DNA of 12,157 bases. Origin: Alistipes sp. GTDB lineage: Bacteria > Bacteroidota > Bacteroidia > Bacteroidales > Rikenellaceae. The stretch covers positions 1-12,157 of the forward strand of contig JAGBIR010000219.1 in NCBI GenBank assembly GCA_017934845.1, written 5' to 3'. The notes under the pieces are model-generated. The model worked only from the letters and a program-made list of their open reading frames with translations. It was not told the DNA's origin and made no database searches. Position numbers and translations under genes: made by a program. This document shows positions 1 through 7,010 of this stretch, piece by piece. Each line of letters opens with the position of its first letter. The stretch's first letter is position 1.

Positions 1-1
1 G

Positions 2-1768
2 GAGAAGATTATCCACAACGCTTGGCAGTCAGCCGAGCCGGGTGTCTTGTTCTGGGATACAATCATCCGCGAGAGTGTGCCCGATTGCTATGCCGATAAG
101 GGCTTCACTACCGTATCGACCAATCCCTGTGGCGAGATTCCTTTGTGTCCTTACGACAGTTGCCGTTTGTTGGCTCTCAACCTATTGAGCTATGTTGAGA
201 ATCCATTTACTGCCGATGCGAAGTTTAATTTCGACCTCTTTAAGCAGCACGTTGGCAAGGCTATGCGTATGATGGACGATATTATCGATCTTGAGTTGGA
301 GAAGGTTGAGCTTATTATTAATAAGGTGTCGGCTGATCCCGAGGAGGAGGATATCCGTCGCGTGGAGTACGAGTTGTGGCTCAAGATTCGCGAGATGGCT
401 CTGCTGGGTCGTCGTACAGGTCTTGGTATTACTGCCGAGGGCGATATGTTGGCAGCTTTGGGCTTGCGTTATGGCTCTGACGAGGCTATCGACTTCGCAG
501 TATCGGTTCACCGTACGTTGGCTTTGGAGGCTTATCGCGCCTCTACAAAGATGGCCGAGGAGCGTGGTGCGTTCCCCATCTACGAGGCCGCTCGCGAGGA
601 GAATAATCCTATGATTCAGCGTATCAAGGAGGCCGATCCCGAGCTTTATGCCGAGATGGTAAAGCACGGCCGTCGTAATATCGCAATGCTTACCATTGCA
701 CCTACGGGTACCACGTCGCTTATGTCGCAGACTACATCGGGTATCGAGCCTGTGTTCCGCCCCGTTTATAAGCGTCGTCGTAAGATCAATCCGTCGGATA
801 GAGGCAAGACAGCCGATTTCGTTGACGAGATGGGCGAGAAGTTCGAGGAGTATTACGTTTATCACCACCAGTTCGTTAAGTGGTTGGAGAAGAACGGTTA
901 TGATATTTCACGTCTGCAGACCATTGCCGACGAGGAGTTGAACGAGTGGTTGAAGTCATCGCCCTATTATGGTGCTACGGCAATCGATATCGTTTGGGTT
1001 GCCAAGGTGAGTATGCAGGGTGCTATCCAGAAGTGGGTTGACCACTCAATTTCGGTAACTGTAAACTTGCCGAACGACGTGTCGGAGGAGTTGGTTGCCA
1101 ACGTATATAAGACAGCTTGGGAGTGTGGCTGTAAGGGCGTTACCGTATATCGCGACGGCTGCCGCGACGGTGTGTTGCTCGATGCCAAGAAGAAGACCGA
1201 CAAGAAGTGTGAGCCGGTAATCGATACAGCACGCAAGCGTCCTACATCAATTGCTGCCGATATCGTTCGTTTCAAGAACGGCTCGGAGGATTGGATTGCG
1301 TTTGTGGGTATTCAGAACGACCGTCCATATGAGATCTTTACCGGTAAGATCGAGGAGGATGCTATGTATATCCCCCGCAAGGTGACAAAGGGCTGCATTA
1401 TTCAGGTGCGCGAGGCCGATGGTAACAAGCGTTACGACTTCCAGTATGTCGATCGTTACGGCTATACCAACACTATCGGTGGTATCTCGCGTTTGTTCGA
1501 TGAGGAGTTCTGGAACTATGCGAAGTTGATTTCGGGTGTGTTGCGTCACGGAATGCCTATCGATAAGGTTGTACACCTGATTGACGGTCTGCACCTTAAC
1601 AGCGAGAGCATCAATACCTGGAAGAATGGTGTGCAGCGTGCCTTGAAGCAGTATATTGCCGACGGTACGAAGTCTAAGGGTAAGTGCCCGCAGTGTGGTC
1701 AGGAGGAGATGGCTTATCAGAATGGCTGTTTGACCTGTATGTCGTGCGGTTACTCAAAGTGCGGTTAA
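2..1768 (+). CDS. nrdJ: Class II (adenosylcobalamin-dependent) ribonucleotide reductase, C-terminal part; 5' end outside window
   Basis: The enzyme reduces ribonucleotides to deoxyribonucleotides in the cytoplasm with a B12-derived radical. The reading frame is open from base 2, before the first ATG at 47, and its first residues (EPGVLFWDTI) fit the family, so the true start lies upstream; 588 residues are visible. NPCGEIPL near fragment residue 41 supplies the Asn-Cys-Glu active-site triad (radical Cys at 128-130). APTGTTSLM followed by SGIEPVF is the conserved barrel loop. A C-terminal region (roughly residues 410-510 of the fragment) matches the extra domain common in NrdJ. The tail, CPQCG...CLTCMSCGYSKCG from 1685, is a zinc-ribbon-like segment ending in the redox Cys pair that re-reduces the active site. 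The N-terminal partner Cys is not in the window. A strong terminator follows, so it ends its transcript. The family call is firm; the symbol follows common usage. Confidence 0.95.
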   Translation, partial: EKIIHNAWQSAEPGVLFWDTIIRESVPDCYADKGFTTVSTNPCGEIPLCPYDSCRLLALNLLSYVENPFTADAKFNFDLFKQHVGKAMRMMDDIIDLELEKVELIINKVSADPEEEDIRRVEYELWLKIREMALLGRRTGLGITAEGDMLAALGLRYGSDEAIDFAVSVHRTLALEAYRASTKMAEERGAFPIYEAAREENNPMIQRIKEADPELYAEMVKHGRRNIAMLTIAPTGTTSLMSQTTSGIEPVFRPVYKRRRKINPSDRGKTADFVDEMGEKFEEYYVYHHQFVKWLEKNGYDISRLQTIADEELNEWLKSSPYYGATAIDIVWVAKVSMQGAIQKWVDHSISVTVNLPNDVSEELVANVYKTAWECGCKGVTVYRDGCRDGVLLDAKKKTDKKCEPVIDTARKRPTSIAADIVRFKNGSEDWIAFVGIQNDRPYEIFTGKIEEDAMYIPRKVTKGCIIQVREADGNKRYDFQYVDRYGYTNTIGGISRLFDEEFWNYAKLISGVLRHGMPIDKVVHLIDGLHLNSESINTWKNGVQRALKQYIADGTKSKGKCPQCGQEEMAYQNGCLTCMSCGYSKCG

Positions 1769-1813
1769 TCGAGCGCAATAGGCCTAAATAGGCTATAAAA
1801 ATATCTAATAGAT

Positions 1814-1851
1814 GGCGGTGTTCGACTTGAAAGTCGGACATCGCCTTTTTT
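1814..1851 (+). terminator. Rho-independent terminator after nrdJ
   Basis: A 13-bp stem (arms 1814-1826 and 1833-1845, two G-U pairs) with a 6-base loop is followed directly by six T residues (1846-1851). It lies 45 bases after the nrdJ stop and separates it from the OmpA gene. Confidence 0.9.
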
Positions 1852-1954
1852 GTTTGGCTTATTATTTGCAAAGGTTGTAGAGAGTTTTAGAAATTAGTGT
1901 AAGCGTGGCAACGGGTTTATTTATTCACAATTATAAAAGTAACCTATTTGTATT

Positions 1955-3133
1955 ATTAAAAAATTTTTACTCTCTTTTGCTATTTTAGCACTGTCTGCAA
2001 GTAGCGCGTTTGCTCAACAGACTTCAGCTGAAGGTCTTCGCTGGAAGGGCCTTTACAACAATGGTTTTTGGTCGAATATGGAGCTGACCATCGGTGGTGG
2101 TGTTACCTACCCGGCATGGAATAGCTGGGGCTCGAATCAGGGAAAGTTCGGCGATAACATAGGCTGGACGGCCGAGATTGCTGCTACCAAGTGGTTTAAT
2201 CCCATTGTCGGAGCGCGTCTGCAGGCTGCTGGTGGCGAACTCAATATGTCGAACGAGGCGCACGATAAGTTTAGCAGCTATTGGATTATGCCGCATGTCG
2301 ATGGTGTTGTAAACCTGTCGAATTGGTTGGGCGGCTATCGCGACGATAGAGTTTACTATGCCAAGGTGTTTGCCGGTATGGGTGTGAGCATTGTCGATGT
2401 GAGCGATGGTGCATCGGCTGGCTTTGCCTTCGATGCGGGTATGAACCATACGTTCCGCTTGGGTAGTGCGTTGGATCTTAACCTCGAGATGAAGACCTTC
2501 GTCTGCTCGGGACGCGATATGCCCGACGCTGTGTCGGCCGATGCAGGTCGCTTTGGCCAGATTTATAGCGTAACACTTGGCCTTACCTATCGTTTCAATA
2601 AAAAAAACTGGTCGGCGGCCTACTCACAGAGTGATGTAGATGGCTACTTGGCAGCGATTGCCGCTTTGGAGGTGGGCCTTGCCGAGTCGATGGGTAATGA
2701 AGCTGCACTGGTCGAGCGCATCGAGCAGCAGCAGGTTGCCCACGATAATGTGGTGCGCGAGAATCGAGAGTTGCGTACGGAGTTGGTGCGCGAAGAGCAT
2801 ATCCACACCAATAACGTAATAAGTTCGTCGGCTGTGTTTTTCAAGATAAACAGCGCGGAGCTCTCCGATCAGGCCAAGGCTACGTTGCAGCTTGTGGTCG
2901 ATACGATTAAGGAGTCGCCCGATGGTACCAATTTTACTATCGTGGGCCACGCCGATGCCGATACGGGAACGGCAGAGTTTAATCAGGCTTTGTCGGAGCG
3001 TCGTGCCGAGACGGTTTACAACTATCTTGTTGAGCATGGCGTAAGCAAGAGCCGCCTGCATTGGAAGGGCGTAGGTGCGACGGATAGCATCTTCCCCGTA
3101 AACAATACCAATCGCGTGGTGATTATTCAGTAG
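1955..3133 (+). CDS. OmpA-family outer-membrane protein, apparent ATT start
   Basis: This is a predicted outer-membrane barrel tethered to peptidoglycan. From the ATT at 1955 the frame gives (M)KKFLLSFAILALSASSAFA, a textbook signal peptide cleaved before QQ. The first in-frame ATG (2078) would delete the signal peptide and the first strand, and the frame is closed by TAA at 1940, so no ATG, GTG or TTG start is available. Counting from 1955 (392 residues), about 22-215 look like a small beta barrel ending in YSVTLGLTYRF. Residues 231-286 form a likely coiled coil rich in Glu, Gln and Arg. Residues 288-392 are an OmpA C-terminal domain with GHADAD (Asp 334) and LSERRA (Arg 350), the peptidoglycan-binding pair, ending in NRVVIIQ. 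It stands alone between two terminators; I see no convincing promoter in the ~100-base leader. The ATT may be a real rare start or an error in the sequence. Confidence 0.88.
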   Translation: MKKFLLSFAILALSASSAFAQQTSAEGLRWKGLYNNGFWSNMELTIGGGVTYPAWNSWGSNQGKFGDNIGWTAEIAATKWFNPIVGARLQAAGGELNMSNEAHDKFSSYWIMPHVDGVVNLSNWLGGYRDDRVYYAKVFAGMGVSIVDVSDGASAGFAFDAGMNHTFRLGSALDLNLEMKTFVCSGRDMPDAVSADAGRFGQIYSVTLGLTYRFNKKNWSAAYSQSDVDGYLAAIAALEVGLAESMGNEAALVERIEQQQVAHDNVVRENRELRTELVREEHIHTNNVISSSAVFFKINSAELSDQAKATLQLVVDTIKESPDGTNFTIVGHADADTGTAEFNQALSERRAETVYNYLVEHGVSKSRLHWKGVGATDSIFPVNNTNRVVIIQ

Positions 3134-3152
3134 TGTTTTGTGTTGAAGTGAA

Positions 3153-3185
3153 AACCGCCGATCAGATGGACTCTGATCGGCGGTT
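3153..3185. terminator. Bidirectional terminator between convergent OmpA and GH2 genes
   Basis: A perfect 14-bp inverted repeat (3153-3166 and 3172-3185) encloses a 5-base loop. It lies 19 bases after the OmpA stop and 23 bases past the GH2 stop on the other strand. The plus side continues TTGTGTTT and the minus side has TTTT straight after the stem, so it can plausibly stop both transcripts. Confidence 0.85.
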
Positions 3186-3208
3186 GTGTTTCGGGTCGGG
3201 ACTCTCGG

Positions 3209-6046
3209 TTAGATGTTGAGTGCCGAGAAATCGACCTTCATATTTTCGGCTACGCACTCGGCTGGAACCTCGATTGTGATGCGTCGCTTCTGGGCGGGCA
3301 ACAGATGGAAATAACCATCCGATGCATAGGCGGGAAGTATAGCCTTACCATTGGCATCGCGAACATTGGCCTTAAGGTTAAGCGCAACCGATTTCGAGGT
3401 GTTGCGAACCTCGACCGTAAAGGTCGTAGCCCCCTGATTGCTCTGCTTTGATATAATCTTCCAAGCGATTGACGCCTTGCCAATGCCGTCGAGCGAAGTG
3501 TACTTCGTAGGATTGGCGGCATCTACCCAGTAGTCGTTCTCCGAAAGGGTGTTACCCTTTTTGTCGGTAAGCTGCAGGCGGACAAGCGTAAGGCCGCTCG
3601 CGTTCTGCGGTAATGGAAGCTCTGCGCAGTCGATAACTGCGTTGGGAGTTACATTAACCACATACTTCTGTCGAGAAATTGCCTTGCTCTGCGCATTGTA
3701 GAGCGTAGCATAGGCCGTAGCCTGCTGATACTCCGCCTGCGAGGCATTTACAACCTGCAACTTCTTGCTTGTGGCGTTCCACTGAATATGGGTAGGCTCA
3801 CACGCCTTGCGCGATGCGAAATATGCGGCGGGCGTCTCATAATCGTAGGTGTAGGTCTGCCAGATAACACTCGGCCATGCCGGATGAGTCATCCACAAGA
3901 GCAATCCGCTCGTATGGCTCCACATCTTGTGATTCCAGCTCTCGAACATATTGCGGTAGATCTCGTAGTTGAGGAACTGTGCGCGCGCACCAAACTCGTC
4001 GAGGTTGGCACTCGGCTCATCGCCAAGCAGATTTATATCGCGCATATACTCTTGCCAGCCGTGAATGTTCTGGTGCAGGTCGTGGTAGTAATATACATCG
4101 CCAATGGGCCATAAATCCTCCTCGGCAATGAACTTACGGATGGTCTCGGCCGTAGGGAACGATGGTGCGCCCAGCTCCGTAGTGAATCCCTCGGCTTTGT
4201 TTGTTACAAACTCCTGATAGTTGTTGAAGTAGCCCCACGGACCGCTCTGGCACAAGTTCATCAGGCGAGAATTGCCATGATAGTGGCGTGTACCATCCTC
4301 CTTGAGAATGATGTTTTGAAAACCATCCTCCAGATAGTCGGGTGCATAGCCCTCGTTTCGGGGACACCAGATTGCAATCGAGGGGTGGTTGCGGTAGCGG
4401 CGTACAATCTCGGTAGCATTATCCAAGAAGAGGTTAGCGTCGATGGGGTTGAGGTTATAATCGCCCGTCGAAATCGAGAAATCGTTCCATACGAGCAGAC
4501 CATACTCGTCACACAACGCGTAGAAATCCTCCTCGGTCGATTCTCCGGTCCAGTTGCGAATCATCGTAAAGTTCATCTCCTTGTGCAGGCGCATATAAGG
4601 CTCCAGACGCTCGCGGCTGACGCGCTTCATACCGTCGTCCATACCCCAGTTACCGCCCTTGCAGAAGATTTTAACACCATTGACATAAATCACAAGGAAT
4701 GGATTCTCCGTATGGGGAAGAATCTCGACATACTGCTCCATACCCTTGTGGAAGGCGGGGATTACCACCTGACCGAATTTGCTCTCGGCAGCTATGCGCT
4801 TACGGTAGTTAAGCAATACTTTGCCCTCGTCGCTGATGTCGGTTGGACTATAGCGGAAACGTACGGGCTGCTTGGCATCGTTACGCGCCATCAGCTCGTA
4901 TGATAGCTCGCGCACGCCAAAACGCACCTGCTTCGACTGCATGCTCTTACCATTCTGCTCTACCGAAAGAGTCAAGTTGTAGAGGTTTTGCTCTCCGTAG
5001 CCGTTGGGCCACCATAGACGAGGATTCTGAAGTTCGAGCTGCGGGAACTCCTCGGCCGAGAAGCATACCTCGGTACTCTGTGCCGCCGCAAGCGTAACAT
5101 CCTTCGAGAATGTGATGTCGCCAATCCTGCCGACAACGGTTGCTGTTGCGCTATTCTGTGAGCGGTTCTCCACCGTAGCGATTACCGTCAGGTCGGCCTT
5201 TGATGTGTCGGGAAGCGGCAGGTCGGTGATTACCTGCGCATCCTTAATCATCACAGTGCCACTGCGCATAATCTCAACCGATTGCCAGATTCCGATGTTT
5301 CTATCGCGGATACCCGGAATCCAGTCCCAGCCCTCGGAAGAGATAAACGTTGGGCCATCCAGGCACAAAGCACCTCCGTTAGGGCCTGCCGAATTGAACT
5401 CCTGCTCGTGGGGAATACCCGGGTTGTGGGGTGGGATGATACGAACGGCGAGTGTGTTATCGCAATCGCTCAATAGATGTTCGTCGATAGGGAACAAGGC
5501 GCGGGTAAAAGCACCGGCAATGTTGCCCAGCTTCTTCTTATTGAGCCACACCTCGGCTTTGTAGTTTATACCATTGAAGAGTAGCGATAGATGCTCGCCC
5601 TCTGCTCGTTCGGGTGTGGGGAACGAAATGCGATACCACCACTCCTGACGGCACAGCGATTCGGGGATGTAGAGGTTGTTAAGTCCGTAATATGGATCGG
5701 GATAGACCTGTTGCTCGACAAGCGTGGTAAGCACCGTTCCGGGAACGGTGGCGTTGTACCAAGCGTCACATTCTGCGGTGTTCCATACCGTTAAATCGCG
5801 TTCAACGAGAGTCTCGGCTGCAATCATCTGCCAGCCGCCACCGAGTGTAAGGTTACCTTCGGCTGTTACGGTAAGAGTTGCTGGCGTCGGTACGAAGGCT
5901 TTACGCTGGCACACCGGTCGCTGTGCTTTCGATTTGGGCAGACTGCTCTCTGCTTGCGGAAATACCAATCCGAAGTTGCCTTGAGCGAAGAGTGCTGACG
6001 AAGCAGCAAAAAGAAGTAGTAAGGTAGAAAAAACTCTTTTTTTCAT
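3209..6046 (-). CDS. Secreted glycoside hydrolase family 2 (beta-mannosidase / exo-glucosaminidase-like)
   Basis: This retaining exo-glycosidase (945 residues) probably acts in the periplasm or at the cell surface. Residues 1-21 are a signal peptide ending LFA before QG. Residues ~65-260 are the sugar-binding jelly roll (WYRISF, FNGINYKAEVWLNKKKLG), ~265-380 the immunoglobulin-like domain (RLWWPNGYGEQNLY), and ~450-740 the TIM barrel. The acid/base is expected at Glu565 in WCPRNEG and the nucleophile at Glu624 in TTELG. Further C-terminal beta domains follow. About 65 residues (385-450) are inserted just before the barrel strand that reads VNGVKIFCKGGNWG. The architecture is nearest to the beta-mannosidase, endo-beta-mannosidase and exo-glucosaminidase branch rather than LacZ, but the substrate cannot be read from sequence. 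It lies 64 bases behind the lipoprotein gene with no own promoter seen, so it is likely the last gene of the operon. Confidence 0.92.
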   Translation of the reverse strand: MKKRVFSTLLLLFAASSALFAQGNFGLVFPQAESSLPKSKAQRPVCQRKAFVPTPATLTVTAEGNLTLGGGWQMIAAETLVERDLTVWNTAECDAWYNATVPGTVLTTLVEQQVYPDPYYGLNNLYIPESLCRQEWWYRISFPTPERAEGEHLSLLFNGINYKAEVWLNKKKLGNIAGAFTRALFPIDEHLLSDCDNTLAVRIIPPHNPGIPHEQEFNSAGPNGGALCLDGPTFISSEGWDWIPGIRDRNIGIWQSVEIMRSGTVMIKDAQVITDLPLPDTSKADLTVIATVENRSQNSATATVVGRIGDITFSKDVTLAAAQSTEVCFSAEEFPQLELQNPRLWWPNGYGEQNLYNLTLSVEQNGKSMQSKQVRFGVRELSYELMARNDAKQPVRFRYSPTDISDEGKVLLNYRKRIAAESKFGQVVIPAFHKGMEQYVEILPHTENPFLVIYVNGVKIFCKGGNWGMDDGMKRVSRERLEPYMRLHKEMNFTMIRNWTGESTEEDFYALCDEYGLLVWNDFSISTGDYNLNPIDANLFLDNATEIVRRYRNHPSIAIWCPRNEGYAPDYLEDGFQNIILKEDGTRHYHGNSRLMNLCQSGPWGYFNNYQEFVTNKAEGFTTELGAPSFPTAETIRKFIAEEDLWPIGDVYYYHDLHQNIHGWQEYMRDINLLGDEPSANLDEFGARAQFLNYEIYRNMFESWNHKMWSHTSGLLLWMTHPAWPSVIWQTYTYDYETPAAYFASRKACEPTHIQWNATSKKLQVVNASQAEYQQATAYATLYNAQSKAISRQKYVVNVTPNAVIDCAELPLPQNASGLTLVRLQLTDKKGNTLSENDYWVDAANPTKYTSLDGIGKASIAWKIISKQSNQGATTFTVEVRNTSKSVALNLKANVRDANGKAILPAYASDGYFHLLPAQKRRITIEVPAECVAENMKVDFSALNI

Positions 6047-6110
6047 CTATCCAAGGTCGTTAATGTGTTAATAATCTGTGTGGAGTTACTCCATTAATAG
6101 GTATAGGTTG

Positions 6111-7004
6111 TTAAAAGGTAAGAGGTCGCGCTTTGTAGAGGTGTGCGTTGTCGAGCTGAATCACTCGGTCGGGATTTTTCTGATAGACGTGGTGTGTCCA
6201 CCAGCTCTCCTCGCCTTTGGTGAAGATTAGTCGCTCTGTTTTAGGGTCTAAATTTACCGACTTAACATCTTTTACATCTTTGAGTGGCTCGAATGGCGAA
6301 AACTCTTCTGTTGTGATGTCAAACCATATCACTCCCTCGTAGCCCGAGATTAGCATTCTGTCATCATCGACAGCCGAGAGGTCGTGGCCCTCGTTGATGG
6401 GAAGTGTCCAAGTTGCCACCCTCTCGAGTGAGGGGCTATCGCTCTGCCAATCCTTTAGTTTATACTCGCGAAGTTCTTGATATCCGAGCGCAAAGAGTGA
6501 ATTGCGTTTAGCGTTCCATACCACGCCGTGGCCCGAATATAGCGAATCGCGATAGAGGCATTTGTCGGGTTGGCTGATGTCGTATAGCTCCAAGGCGTTA
6601 CCTAATCCGCTGTTATGTACCGACAGTGCCACTGCAATGCGGCCCTCGGGCAGAAGCTCCGCAGAGTGTGCATTTCGAGCCGTTGCATAGAATAGCACCT
6701 CCTTTGTAGCGATGTCAATCAATACGCAGCAGCCGCTCGACGATGTGATGAGCATCTTTCGGTTGTTATCAACAACTTTACACTCGTCGATAGTGCGCAG
6801 GCGGTTGACATACTCCTCCGAAAGCCCCTTAACGCTGTTGTCGGCCTGCCAACGCCATAGCACTTTGTGATTGCAGCCCTCCGAACGAGCAAAGTCGATA
6901 ATCCATACTTTATCGTCGCCACATACGGCAACACAATCACTATTAAACGGTGAGCAGCCTAACATAAGAGAGGCTGCCACCGTAATAATTATATTTCGAA
7001 GCAT
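6111..7004 (-). CDS. Lipoprotein with beta-propeller-like repeats (possibly DUF6528 family)
   Basis: The function is unknown. The 297 residues begin with a lipoprotein signal (lipobox LMLGC, lipidated Cys17), so the protein should be anchored in the envelope. The rest is a series of about six short beta-rich units ending in patterns like GVIWFDITT or NALELYDIS, at ~23-39, 83-98, 122-143, 168-184, 216-230 and 258-275, a spacing typical of propeller blades. Conserved-looking histidines fall roughly one per unit: NAHSAEL (113), SGHGVVW (159), EGHDLS (207) and THHVY (271-272). I recall Bacteroidales proteins of this type named DUF6528, but from memory only. It starts 6 bases after the S9 peptidase stop, so it is almost certainly co-transcribed. 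Its codons are visibly more A/T-rich and less biased than those of the peptidase. It could be a sugar-binding or lyase-type propeller; no function is assigned. Confidence 0.8.
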   Translation of the reverse strand: MLRNIIITVAASLMLGCSPFNSDCVAVCGDDKVWIIDFARSEGCNHKVLWRWQADNSVKGLSEEYVNRLRTIDECKVVDNNRKMLITSSSGCCVLIDIATKEVLFYATARNAHSAELLPEGRIAVALSVHNSGLGNALELYDISQPDKCLYRDSLYSGHGVVWNAKRNSLFALGYQELREYKLKDWQSDSPSLERVATWTLPINEGHDLSAVDDDRMLISGYEGVIWFDITTEEFSPFEPLKDVKDVKSVNLDPKTERLIFTKGEESWWTHHVYQKNPDRVIQLDNAHLYKARPLTF

Positions 7005-7010
7005 ATCGAA

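Noticed and set aside
182..868. A 228-residue open frame on the minus strand opposite nrdJ
   Set aside because: It lies wholly inside a well-conserved nrdJ coding region, its translation is Leu/Ile/His-rich without domain signals, and the biased codon use of nrdJ explains the lack of stops.
1852..1954. Promoter for the OmpA gene
   Set aside because: TTTG occurs at 1853-1856, 1865-1868 and 1947-1950 but none is paired with a TAnnTTTG box at the right spacing, so no promoter could be placed with confidence.
2078..3133. ATG at 2078 as the start of the OmpA gene
   Set aside because: It would remove an otherwise perfect in-frame signal peptide and the first barrel strand, leaving an outer-membrane protein that cannot be exported.
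4277..4903. A 208-residue plus-strand open frame opposite the GH2 gene
   Set aside because: It covers the catalytic barrel of a clear GH2 gene and has no recognisable motif or upstream signals of its own.
6081..6093. Small hairpin TGGAGTTACTCCA between the lipoprotein and GH2 genes
   Set aside because: It has only 5 base pairs and no T tract on the minus strand, so it is too weak to be called a terminator; it might at most affect mRNA stability.
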